Source: Nocardiopsis ansamitocini
Lineage (GTDB): Bacteria; Actinomycetota; Actinomycetes; Streptosporangiales; Streptosporangiaceae
Assembly (NCBI RefSeq): GCF_030268225.1
Contig: NZ_BSQG01000004.1
Location: 1-64,000 of the forward strand
DNA: 64,000 bases
Direction of reading: 5' to 3'
Part shown: positions 38,526 to 46,325 of the stretch, piece after piece
How the letters are laid out: each line of letters starts with the position of its first letter
Numbering within the stretch: the first letter of the stretch is position 1
The notes under the pieces: model-generated
What the model saw: only the letters and a program-made list of their open reading frames with translations
The model's database searches: none
Told to the model about the DNA's origin: nothing
Position numbers and translations under genes: made by a program

Positions 38526-39277
38526 CGGGGGAGCTCCGGGAGCCAGGCGCGGTTGGTGGCGCGGGCGAGGAGGTGGTCGGTGTAGGCGGTGCGGACGTCG
38601 TCGGGGGTGGGGAATCCGGGTTCGTCGGTGAGCCATTGGTCGGGGATGAGGCGGGTGACCTCGGTGAGGAGGTCGTGGGTGATGCGGGGGGCGAGGGCGG
38701 TGTCGGCGGCTTTGAGGTCGGGGTGGTCGTTGATGAGGACGTGGTCCTGTGCTTGGTAGGGGCGGGTGAGGGTTGCGGGTGCGCCTGGCCAGTTGTGGTG
38801 GAAGATCAGGCTGGCTCCGTGGTCGATGAGGTAGGGCTTGCGGTGCCAGAGGATCAGGTTGGGGTTGCGCCAGGTGCGGTCGACGTTGTTGGTGTAGGCG
38901 TCGAGCCAGAGGATGTGGCCGGCGAGGTGGGGGTCGGTGGTGTGGGTGGTGGGGTCGTAGCCGATGGAGTGGGGGAGGTAGTCCATGGCGAGGTTGAGGC
39001 CGGCGCTTGCGCGGAGGAGTTCTTGGATCTCGGGGTCGGGTTCGGCGCGGGCGATGAGGGGGTCGAGGTGGATGAGGGCGAGTTCGGGGACGGGGAGGTC
39101 GAGGCGGCGGGCGAGTTCGCCGGTGATGATTTCGGCGATGAGGGCTTTGCGGCCTTGGCCGGCGCCGGTGAATTTGATGACGTAGGTGCCGAGGTCGTCG
39201 GCTTCGACGATGGCGGGGAGCGAGCCGCCTTCGCGGAGGGGGGCGATGTAGCGAGTGAGGGTGAGGTTGTGGAGCAC
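38522..39277 (-). CDS. HipA-like kinase family protein
   Basis: 251 residues from GTG 39277. The kinase core is VIKFTGAGQGRKALIAEIIT (ATP-binding Lys), GHILWLDAYTNNVDRTWRNP (catalytic Asp and Asn) and YLIDHGASLIF (metal-binding Asp). It is about half the size of HipA and lacks the adjacent HipB antitoxin. TAAGAT lies seven bases upstream of the GTG with no ribosome-binding site, so a leaderless transcript is likely. It is translationally coupled to the DUF3037 gene. The 172-base gap to the divergent MFS gene is G-rich with no site recognised. Confidence 0.87.
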   Translation of the reverse strand: MLHNLTLTRYIAPLREGGSLPAIVEADDLGTYVIKFTGAGQGRKALIAEIITGELARRLDLPVPELALIHLDPLIARAEPDPEIQELLRASAGLNLAMDYLPHSIGYDPTTHTTDPHLAGHILWLDAYTNNVDRTWRNPNLILWHRKPYLIDHGASLIFHHNWPGAPATLTRPYQAQDHVLINDHPDLKAADTALAPRITHDLLTEVTRLIPDQWLTDEPGFPTPDDVRTAYTDHLLARATNRAWLPELPR

Positions 39278-39449
39278 GGGGTTGATCTTATGGGGGGTGA
39301 CGTGGGGTTTTTGGGGTTGGTTGCCGGGGGGGTAGTGGAGGTCACTCTTTTTGGGTGGTTGTTTGTGGATGGTTGGGGGGTTCAGGGTTGTTGGGTGTCT
39401 TTGGTGCCCCGTGAACTCAGGGGTCCGGTGATCCCATGTAAGGAGTGCA

Positions 39450-40760
39450 GTGACGCACAGCGTGGTCGGTTCCCCGGCCGAGCGGTCGAGCGTGTCCATC
39501 TCTTCGGTTCCTGCTGCGGATGATTCTGCGGCGCCGCCTTCTGCGGTGCGGCCACGGCGTTTTGTGGCGTTGCTGGTCCTGGTGCTGGGGGTGCTGACGG
39601 CGGTTGGTCCGTTGGCGACGGATTTGTACCTGCCGGCGTTTCCGATGATCGCTGCGGATCTGGGTGCGTCCGAGTCGCGGATCCAGTTGACGCTGACGGC
39701 GATCATGGTGGGGTTGGCGCTGGGGCAGTTGGCGTTGGGGCCGATGAGTGACGCCTGGGGGCGGCGTGTGCCGTTGCTGGTGGGTGTCGCGGTGTTCACG
39801 GTGGTGTCGTTGGCGTGCATGTTCGTGGAGTCGGCGCAGGCGTTCGTGGTGTTGCGGTTCGTGCAGGGGGTCGCGGGTGCTGCGGGGGCGGTGATCTCGC
39901 GGGCGGTTGTGCGTGATCTGTTCGAGGGGGACGAGGCCGCGCGGTTCTTCTCGCGGTTGATGTTGGTGACGGGGTTGGCGCCGATGCTGGGGCCGATTCT
40001 TGGTGGGCAGTTGCTTCTGGTGGGGCCGTGGCAGTTGAGTTTCGCGGTGCTGGCGGGGATGAGTGCGCTGAGTTTCGTGTTGGTGCTGGTGTGGTTGCCG
40101 GAGAGCCTGCCGGCTGAGCGGCGGCGGCGTCAGGGGCCCGGCGTGCTGTTGGCCACGGTGGGGCGGTTGGTGCGGGATGTGCGCTTCATCGGTCCGACGG
40201 TGACGTTGGCGTTGAGTTTCGGGATGATGTTCACCTATATTTCGGCGTTCTCGTTCGTGTCGCAGAAGGAGTTCGGGGCTTCGGCGCAGGACTTCAGTTT
40301 GATGTTTGCGGTGAACACGGTGGGTTTGATGGTGGGGACCCAGGTGAACGCGTTGTTGATCGGGCGGGTGGAGACGGTCAGGCGTCTGGTTGCCGGGTTG
40401 GTCGTTGGTGTGGTGAGTGTGCTGGTGCTGGCCGGGTTGGCGGTGTGGGGCGGCGTTGGCCTGGTGGGGTTGACGTCGGTGCTGTTCGTGATGATGTTGG
40501 GGATGGGTCTGGTGTTTCCCAATGCGATGACGTTGGCGATTTCGTCGCAGCCGCCGCAGGTTGCGGGGACGGCTTCGGCGTTGGTGGGGGCGTTGCAGTT
40601 CGCGGTCGGTGGTGGTGTGTCGGCGATGGCGGGGTGGACGGCCACGGGTGAGGCGTCGTTGGGGAGTATGTCGGTGGTGATGGTGTCGGCCGGGGTGTTG
40701 GCGCTGGTGGTGTTTGCCTGGGCGTCGTGGCGGTCGAGGCGGTTGGCGGCCGCCGTGTAG
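39450..40760 (+). CDS. MFS drug-resistance transporter, Bcr/CflA family
   Basis: 436 residues from GTG 39450, with AAGGAG four bases upstream. After a 35-residue hydrophilic N-terminus come twelve membrane segments. The Bcr/CflA signature TDLYLPAFPMIAADLGAS is in the first and GPMSDAWGRRVPLL is the MFS loop motif; RAVVRDLF after the fourth helix is also typical. The family exports chloramphenicol, bicyclomycin and other drugs. A hairpin with a T tract follows, so the gene is a single transcription unit. Confidence 0.92.
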   Translation: MTHSVVGSPAERSSVSISSVPAADDSAAPPSAVRPRRFVALLVLVLGVLTAVGPLATDLYLPAFPMIAADLGASESRIQLTLTAIMVGLALGQLALGPMSDAWGRRVPLLVGVAVFTVVSLACMFVESAQAFVVLRFVQGVAGAAGAVISRAVVRDLFEGDEAARFFSRLMLVTGLAPMLGPILGGQLLLVGPWQLSFAVLAGMSALSFVLVLVWLPESLPAERRRRQGPGVLLATVGRLVRDVRFIGPTVTLALSFGMMFTYISAFSFVSQKEFGASAQDFSLMFAVNTVGLMVGTQVNALLIGRVETVRRLVAGLVVGVVSVLVLAGLAVWGGVGLVGLTSVLFVMMLGMGLVFPNAMTLAISSQPPQVAGTASALVGALQFAVGGGVSAMAGWTATGEASLGSMSVVMVSAGVLALVVFAWASWRSRRLAAAV

Positions 40761-40774
40761 TTGGGGGTGCTGGG

Positions 40775-40814
40775 GCCGGGTGCCTGTCCGTGGGGGCGGG
40801 GTGCCCGGCTTTTT
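40775..40814 (+). terminator. Terminator of the Bcr/CflA gene
   Basis: GCCGGG (40775-40780) and CCCGGC (40804-40809) pair with a long inner part and are followed by TTTTT, 14 bases after the stop codon. Confidence 0.6.
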
Positions 40815-40981
40815 GTATGTCTGTGGGGTATTGGGGCTGGTTGTGAGGTTGTTGCTGGCTTGCCGAATAGTGACCGATGCGGGCACAGTAGGGCTTCATC
40901 CAGGTGGTCGAGGGGTTCTGTCGGGTTGTGTCTGTGGTTGGGCACTTGGGCGGGTCCCCCTTGCTGAGGAGTGTCGAGGGT

Positions 40982-42904
40982 ATGCGCCAGTCGGGTTCCA
41001 CCCGCGTTGGAGAGTCGTCGCGGCCGGAGTCGTTGGGGGAACTGGTTTATTGGGCGGCTGCTCGGTCGGCCGCGGGGCCGGTGTTCGACCGGTTGTCGGG
41101 TGAGGGTTGGGACGGGGTGTCGGCGACTGCGTTCTTGACGGAGGTGACGGGGGTCGCCAAGGGGTTGATCGCTGGTGGGGTGAGTAGTGGCGACCGGGTG
41201 TTGGTTGCTGCGCGTTCGGGTTATGAGCAGGTGGTGGCGGCCTGGGCGGTGTGGGCTGTTCGGGGTGTGGTGGTGAGTGTTCCGGGGGGGTGTGCGCCGG
41301 GGTTGTTGCGTCGGGTGGCGCGGTTGACGCGGCCGGCTGCTGCTGTGGTGCAGACGCAGGCGCAGGCGCGGGTGATGGGGGAGTTGCAGCAGGAGCTGGT
41401 GGATCTGGGGCGGACGTTCACGTTGGAGTCCGGCGGGGTGGAGGCGGCGGTGAAGACGGGCGCCTACATGGACGGTACGGCGGTGCGCCTTCGGGTTGAT
41501 GAGTGCCGGGGGGATGATCCGGCGCTGGTGTGTTTCACGGTGACGCGTGACCGGTTGGTGCGGGGGGCGGTGTTGACGCACGCCAATGTGTTGGCGGGTG
41601 TGTTCGGTGTGGTGGAGCGGTTGTCGCCTGCGGTGACGGGGTTGGCTGCGGGGGATGCGTCGACGCTGGTGCGGGGCGGCGCGGGTGGGTTCGAGCCGTT
41701 GGCGGTGGCGGCTGCGTGTTTGTGGTCGGGCGTGCGTATGGGGTTCGGGCGTGCGGTGGACCATGTGGGGTTCGGGGAGGACATGCGCCGGTATCGGCCG
41801 AGTGTGCCGGTGGTGGGGGCGGATTTCTTGGCGTGGCTGTATGAGTGGGAGAAGGGGAAGACGAAGGAGGGGGGCTGGGACGGTGTGCAGATGTTCAATG
41901 CCGCGACCCAGCTGGCGGTTGATTATGACAAGCAGGGCAAGCGGGGGGCCCGGGGTGCGTGGCAGCGGATGTCGCGGGCGATGTACGAGTGGGCGTATGG
42001 GCGGTTGAAGGAGGCGTTGGGCGGTCGGGTGCGGGTGATCGTGTGCCCGATGGGGGGTTTGGAGGCGCGGTTGACGCATTTCTACGCCGGTGCGGGGTTG
42101 CCGGTGCTGGAGGGTGCGGGTCTGGTGCAGGCGGGGGGTGCGGTTGCGTGGAACGTGTGGGGTGCGCATCGGCCCGGGACGGTGGGGGCGCCGTTGTCGG
42201 GGGTCGAGGTGGGTGTGTCCGATGGTGGGGAGTTGTTGGTGCGGGGGCCGGGGGTGTTCTCGGGGTATTACGGGGATGCGCAGGAGTCGGGGGTGGCTTT
42301 GGCTGATGGGTGGTTGGTGTCGGGGCTGCTGGGCGGGGTGCAGGAGTCGGGCGATGTGGTGGTGAGGGAGCGGCGTCGGGCGCATTTCGCTGCGCCGCGG
42401 CGGGGGCCGGCGGAATTGGAGAGGGCGGCTCCGGCCCGGGGGGCGGTGGTGGCCCGGGTCGAGGGGATGGGGGTGGAGTCCGGGGAGGGCGGGGTGCCTG
42501 ATTTCGTGTCGTTGGAGACGCGGTTGTTGTCGCATCCGTTGATCAGCCAGGTGATTGTTCTGGCGGAGGGGCGGCCGTACGTGAGTGCGTTGATCACGTT
42601 GAAGCGGGAGCAGTTGGAGTACTGGCGGTTGGTGAACGGGCATCCGTTGTCGACGCCGTTGAGCGAGATCGCGTTCGCGCCGGAATTGGGGGTGGAGATC
42701 CGGCGGGCGGTGGAGGATGTGAACACGAGTGTGTCGGCGGGGTCGGCGATCCGGGCGTTTCATGTGTTGCCCGAGGAGTTCAGTCCGTCGTCGGGTTTGT
42801 TGTTGCCGTCGGGGCGGTTGCGGCGGGACGCGGTGTTGCGGGCGTTCGCCGAGGAGATCGAGGCGTTGTATGCGGGGCCGCCGTCTGGGAGTGGGGCGGG
42901 TTAG
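40982..42904 (+). CDS. Degenerate AMP-binding (long-chain acyl-CoA synthetase-like) protein
   Basis: 640 residues from ATG 40982. Overall layout follows long-chain fatty acyl-CoA ligases: ESLGELVYWAAARSA, a Trp/Tyr-rich insert AMYEWAYGRLKEALGG, and a C-terminal domain ending SSGLLLPSGRLRRDAVLRAF. The key motifs are lost: the P-loop region reads FTVTRDRLVRGAVLTHANV instead of YTSGTTGxPKG, and the adenylate motif reads ADGWLVSGLL without the Asp of TGD. It is therefore probably a pseudoenzyme, or a scaffold that binds acyl chains. TTG/GTG/GGG codons dominate, as in its neighbours. Confidence 0.85.
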   Translation: MRQSGSTRVGESSRPESLGELVYWAAARSAAGPVFDRLSGEGWDGVSATAFLTEVTGVAKGLIAGGVSSGDRVLVAARSGYEQVVAAWAVWAVRGVVVSVPGGCAPGLLRRVARLTRPAAAVVQTQAQARVMGELQQELVDLGRTFTLESGGVEAAVKTGAYMDGTAVRLRVDECRGDDPALVCFTVTRDRLVRGAVLTHANVLAGVFGVVERLSPAVTGLAAGDASTLVRGGAGGFEPLAVAAACLWSGVRMGFGRAVDHVGFGEDMRRYRPSVPVVGADFLAWLYEWEKGKTKEGGWDGVQMFNAATQLAVDYDKQGKRGARGAWQRMSRAMYEWAYGRLKEALGGRVRVIVCPMGGLEARLTHFYAGAGLPVLEGAGLVQAGGAVAWNVWGAHRPGTVGAPLSGVEVGVSDGGELLVRGPGVFSGYYGDAQESGVALADGWLVSGLLGGVQESGDVVVRERRRAHFAAPRRGPAELERAAPARGAVVARVEGMGVESGEGGVPDFVSLETRLLSHPLISQVIVLAEGRPYVSALITLKREQLEYWRLVNGHPLSTPLSEIAFAPELGVEIRRAVEDVNTSVSAGSAIRAFHVLPEEFSPSSGLLLPSGRLRRDAVLRAFAEEIEALYAGPPSGSGAG

Positions 42905-43017
42905 CGGGGCGGCGGGGTTTCAGGCGGGAGGGCGGGGTAGCGGCGTGTGTGGCGGGGGTCGCGCCGGCTGGTGCGGCTCCTGACGATGTACGTCGATTGG
43001 GAAGGACGGTTGCGAAC

Positions 43018-43608
43018 ATGTCCGAGGTAATCGAAGCGGTCGAGGTCGATGTCCCGGTTCGTCAGGTCTATGACCAGTGGACGCGTTTTGAATCGTTTCC
43101 TGAGTTCATGGGGGGCGTGGAGCGCATCACGCAGCAGGACGACACGCATTCGCTGTGGGAGGTGTCGGTCGGGGGGCAGCACCGTGAGTTCGAGGCGGTG
43201 GTGACCGAGCAGGTGCCCGATGAGCGCATTGCGTGGAAGAGCGTCGACGGGGTTTCGCATGCGGGCGTGGTGACGTTTCACCGGATCGGTCCGCAGCGCA
43301 CGCGGGTGACGTTGCAGTTGCATACGGCGCCTGAGGGCGTGGTGGAGCAGTTGGGCGACAAGCTGGGTGTGGTGAAGGCCCGGGTGAAGAGCGATATGAA
43401 GCATTTCCGGGAGTTCATCGAGTCGCATGGGGGGCCGGCGCAGGGCGGTTGGCGCGGTGAGGTTGCCCCGGGGCACGGCGAGGTGCGTCCTGATGGGGGT
43501 GGGGACGCGATCCGGCCGTCTGCTGCGCCCAAGCCGGGGCCGGGGACGTTCGGTGCTCCTGGGGGTCCGGACGCGCCGGGTGCTGGAGGGCGCGGGCCCG
43601 CTGTGTAG
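43018..43608 (+). CDS. SRPBCC family protein (polyketide cyclase/dehydrase-like)
   Basis: 196 residues from ATG 43018. The START-like fold covers residues 1-140: IEAVEVDVPVRQVYDQWTRFESFPEFM, then VTEQVPDERIAWKSVDG and GVVTFHRIGPQRTRVTLQLH. The last 55 residues are Gly/Pro/Ala-rich and probably disordered. These proteins bind hydrophobic ligands; many lack enzymatic activity. No polyketide genes are near, so a biosynthetic role is not implied. Confidence 0.9.
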   Translation: MSEVIEAVEVDVPVRQVYDQWTRFESFPEFMGGVERITQQDDTHSLWEVSVGGQHREFEAVVTEQVPDERIAWKSVDGVSHAGVVTFHRIGPQRTRVTLQLHTAPEGVVEQLGDKLGVVKARVKSDMKHFREFIESHGGPAQGGWRGEVAPGHGEVRPDGGGDAIRPSAAPKPGPGTFGAPGGPDAPGAGGRGPAV

Positions 43609-43623
43609 CGGTTGATGGTGGGT

Positions 43624-43653
43624 GAGGGGGTGGACCGGGTGGTCCGCCCCCTC
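43624..43653. terminator. Terminator between convergent genes
   Basis: GAGGGGGTGGACC and GGTCCGCCCCCTC pair (one G-T wobble) around GGGT, followed by TTCGTT. It serves the SRPBCC gene and possibly the response-regulator gene. Confidence 0.75.
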
Positions 43654-43671
43654 TTCGTTGTGTGGTGGGGG

Positions 43672-44316
43672 TCAGTCGTTGAGGTAGGTGAGGACGGCCA
43701 TGACGCGTCGGGAGTCGTCGGGGGAGGGTGGGAGGGAGAGTTTGGCGAAGATGTTGTTGATGTGCTTGCTGACGGCTTTGTCGGTGATGAAGAGGCGGGT
43801 GGCGATGGCGGAGTTGGAGCGGCCTTCGGCCATTTCTCCGAGGACTTCGCGTTCGCGGGCGGTGAGGGCGCCCAGGGGGCTTTCGGGGGTGTGTTTGGCG
43901 AGGAGTTGGGCGATGACCTCAGGGTCCATGGCGGTGCCGCCGGCGGCGACGCGGCGGATGGCTTCGATGAATTGGTTGATGTCGAAGACGCGGTCCTTGA
44001 GGAGGTAGCCGACGCCGCCTTGTCCGCCGGAGAGGAGTTCGCGGGCGTAGAGCTGTTCGACGTGTTGGGAGAGGACGAGGACGGGGAGGCCGGGGACGCG
44101 TTGGCGGGCGGCGATGGCGGCTTTGAGTCCTTCGTCGGTGTGGGTGGGGGGAAGGCGTACGTCGACGACGGCGACGTCGGGGCGGTGGTGCAGGAGTGCG
44201 TGGAGGAGGTCGGGGCCGGTGTCCACGGCGGCGACGACGGTGAAGTCGTGGGCGTCGAGCAGGCGGATCAGTCCGTCGCGGAGGAGGGCGAGGTCTTCGG
44301 CGATGACAACGCGCAC
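43672..44316 (-). CDS. NarL/LuxR-family response regulator
   Basis: 214 residues from GTG 44316, with GGAG five bases upstream. The receiver domain has VVIAEDLALLRDGL (acidic pocket), phosphoacceptor Asp in DVAVVDVRLPPTH and VGYLLKDRV (Lys). The C-terminal LuxR helix-turn-helix is LTAREREVLGEMAEGRSNSA followed by IATRLFITDKAVSKHINNIF. The start lies within the sensor kinase gene (49-base overlap), so the pair is tightly coupled. Confidence 0.95.
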   Translation of the reverse strand: MRVVIAEDLALLRDGLIRLLDAHDFTVVAAVDTGPDLLHALLHHRPDVAVVDVRLPPTHTDEGLKAAIAARQRVPGLPVLVLSQHVEQLYARELLSGGQGGVGYLLKDRVFDINQFIEAIRRVAAGGTAMDPEVIAQLLAKHTPESPLGALTAREREVLGEMAEGRSNSAIATRLFITDKAVSKHINNIFAKLSLPPSPDDSRRVMAVLTYLND

Positions 44317-45401
44317 GGTAGCTCCATGGTGATGATGGTGGGGCCTGCGGGTGGGCTGAGGAGAGTCATCGTCCCATCGAAGGCTGCGAGGCGGCGTTGG
44401 ACGCCGGTGAGGCCGGTTCCGGTTGCGGGGGTGGCGCCGCCGTGGCCGTTGTCGCCCGCGACGATGACCATGCGGCCCAGGCCGTAGTTGATGCGGACCC
44501 AGGCGCGGGTGGCGTTGGCGTGTTTGGCGGTGTTGGTGAGGATTTCGGCGATGGCGAAGTAGGCGGCGGATTCGACGGGGTCGTCGGGGCGGCCGGGGAG
44601 GTCGATGTCGACGTCGATGGGGAGTTGTTGGGCGATGGCGAGGGCGTGGACGGCGCCGGGGAGTCCGCGTTCGACGAGGACGGGCGGGTGGATGCCGCGG
44701 ACGAGGTCGCGGATTTCGGTGAGGGCCTGGCGGGTGGAGTCGCGGGCTTCGGTGAGGAGTTTTTGGGCGGCTGCGGGGTTGGTGGTGAGCATTTGTTCGG
44801 CCATGCCCAGGCTCATGCCGAGGGCGACGAGTCGGGCTTGGGCGCCGTCGTGGAGGTCGCGTTCGATGCGGCGGACTTCGGAAGCTTGGGTGCGGGTGGC
44901 GTCGGTGCGGGTGGCGGCGAGGTGGGTGATGCGTGCGGTGAGGTCGGCGTTGGTGGTGGGGGCGAGGAGGAGGCGGTTGAGGCGGGCGTAGGTGTGGATG
45001 AAGGGTGGGGTGGTGGGCCAGATGAGGAGGAGGACGAGGGAGGCGAGCAGGAGGATGGTGCCCAGGGTTGCGTTGAGGAGGAGCCAGGCGAGGTCGCGCC
45101 AGGTGGCGGGGTCGCGGGCGATGGCGATGGTGCGGGAGTCGAGTGCGGTTGGGAGGGGGCGGTAGGGGGTGGGGACGGGGGTGGTGAGGAAGGGGGTGAG
45201 GAGGGTGCGTTGGTAGTTGGCGTAGCGGCGGATGAGTGTGGTGGCGCCGACGAGGAGGGGGAAGCCGACCCAGAGCAGGGTGGTGAGGGAGGCGAGGAGG
45301 AAGAGGGCGGCGAGGATGATGCCGAGGAGGCCCAGGGGGAGGAAGGTGAGGGCCCAGCCGATGAGGGAGAGGCGGTTGGGCCGGTGGTCCTGGGCGGCCA
45401 T
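44268..45401 (-). CDS. Sensor histidine kinase, HisKA_3 (NarX/DesK-like) family
   Basis: 377 residues from ATG 45401. Two pairs of membrane helices occupy residues 10-60 and 105-135, with a short sensor region of the type found in actinomycete cell-surface kinases. The phosphoacceptor His is in VRRIERDLHDGAQARLVALG; the ATPase has EILTNTAKHANATRAWV and VAGDNGHGGATPATGTGLTG. The signal is unknown. It forms a two-component system with the overlapping response regulator. Confidence 0.94.
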   Translation of the reverse strand: MAAQDHRPNRLSLIGWALTFLPLGLLGIILAALFLLASLTTLLWVGFPLLVGATTLIRRYANYQRTLLTPFLTTPVPTPYRPLPTALDSRTIAIARDPATWRDLAWLLLNATLGTILLLASLVLLLIWPTTPPFIHTYARLNRLLLAPTTNADLTARITHLAATRTDATRTQASEVRRIERDLHDGAQARLVALGMSLGMAEQMLTTNPAAAQKLLTEARDSTRQALTEIRDLVRGIHPPVLVERGLPGAVHALAIAQQLPIDVDIDLPGRPDDPVESAAYFAIAEILTNTAKHANATRAWVRINYGLGRMVIVAGDNGHGGATPATGTGLTGVQRRLAAFDGTMTLLSPPAGPTIITMELPCALSSPKTSPSSATD

Positions 45402-45510
45402 GGTGGTCCTGTCCTGTGGGTGGGTGGGTTTTCATTGTCGTTGATGGTGGGGGCGGGGTCGGTGGTGTGGTGACCACTGTGGGGTGGACGTGGGCTCCCC
45501 CATGCCCTAT

Positions 45511-45549
45511 GTTGTTCTCAGATAGAGAAAATCTCTATCTGAGAACAAC
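45511..45549. promoter_or_regulatory. Perfect 39-base palindrome, operator of the NUDIX-regulator operon
   Basis: Arms GTTGTTCTCAGATAGAGA and TCTCTATCTGAGAACAAC (18 bases each) are exact reverse complements separated by AAA. It ends eight bases before the NUDIX gene start, is AT-rich compared with its surroundings, and lies where a repressor would block transcription. The adjacent NrtR-like regulator is the obvious ligand. Confidence 0.85.
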
Positions 45550-45557
45550 TGGGGGTT

Positions 45558-46325
45558 GTGGTGGCCGAACATCCGGGCGGCGAGGCGGGGTTCCTCGCCG
45601 GCTACGATCCGCGGGCGTATGCGCCGGTGGCCGTCACCGTGGACGTGGTCGCCCTGACCATCCGCGGCGGCGAACTGCACGTGCTGTGCGTGCGCCGCGG
45701 ACAGGAACCCTTCCGGGGGGCATGGGCACTGCCCGGGGGGTTCGTGCGCCCCGACGAGGACCTGGCGGATGCGGCCGTGCGCGAGCTCGCCGAGGAGACG
45801 TCGGTGCGCGCGGGCCTGCACCTGGAGCAGTTGGGCGGGTACGGGGCGCCGGGGCGCGACCCGCGCATGCGCGTGGTGTCCATGGCCTATGTGGCCTTGG
45901 CCCCGGACCTGGGAGAGGCGGTGGGCGGGGGGGACGCGGGAGACGCGTCGTGGCTGCCGGTGGCGGGGCTGGCCGCGAAAGTGGGGGCGTTGGCCTTCGA
46001 CCACGACCAGATCCTGGCCGACGCGCTGGAGCGTGCCCGCGCCAAACTGGAGTACACGCCCCTGGCCGCGGCGTTCTTGCCGCGGGAGTTCACCATCGCC
46101 CAGTTGCGCGGGGTGTACGAGGCGGTGTGGGGTCGTGAGCTGCACGCCGCCAACTTCCACCGCAAGGTCGTGTCGGTGCCGGGGTTTGTCACCGACACCG
46201 ACAGCCGTACGGAGTCGGGGGGTGCGCGCGGGGGACGGCGCGCGCGCCTGTACACGCGCGGCGCGGCCACGCTGTTGCATCCGGCGCTGCTGCGCGGCAC
46301 CCCGGGACCCCGGGAGGAGGGGTGA
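45558..46325 (+). CDS. NUDIX-domain transcriptional regulator, NrtR-like
   Basis: 255 residues; GTG 45558 or the next GTG at 45561 (better spaced from GGGGG). Residues 20-150 are a NUDIX fold with ALPGGFVRPDEDLADAAVRELAEET, close to the Nudix box GX5EX7REUXEEXGU. The C-terminal part EFTIAQLRGVYEAVWGREL and HAANFHRKVVSVPGFVTDT is the winged helix seen in NrtR, the NAD-metabolism repressor that binds ADP-ribose. A perfect palindrome directly upstream suggests autorepression. The stop overlaps the next start (GTGA), so the operon of four genes begins here. Confidence 0.9.
   Translation: MVAEHPGGEAGFLAGYDPRAYAPVAVTVDVVALTIRGGELHVLCVRRGQEPFRGAWALPGGFVRPDEDLADAAVRELAEETSVRAGLHLEQLGGYGAPGRDPRMRVVSMAYVALAPDLGEAVGGGDAGDASWLPVAGLAAKVGALAFDHDQILADALERARAKLEYTPLAAAFLPREFTIAQLRGVYEAVWGRELHAANFHRKVVSVPGFVTDTDSRTESGGARGGRRARLYTRGAATLLHPALLRGTPGPREEG

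Noticed and set aside
40235-42763. An 842-codon open frame on the minus strand
   Set aside because: His/Arg/Pro-rich shadow caused by the G-rich codons of the MFS and AMP-binding genes.
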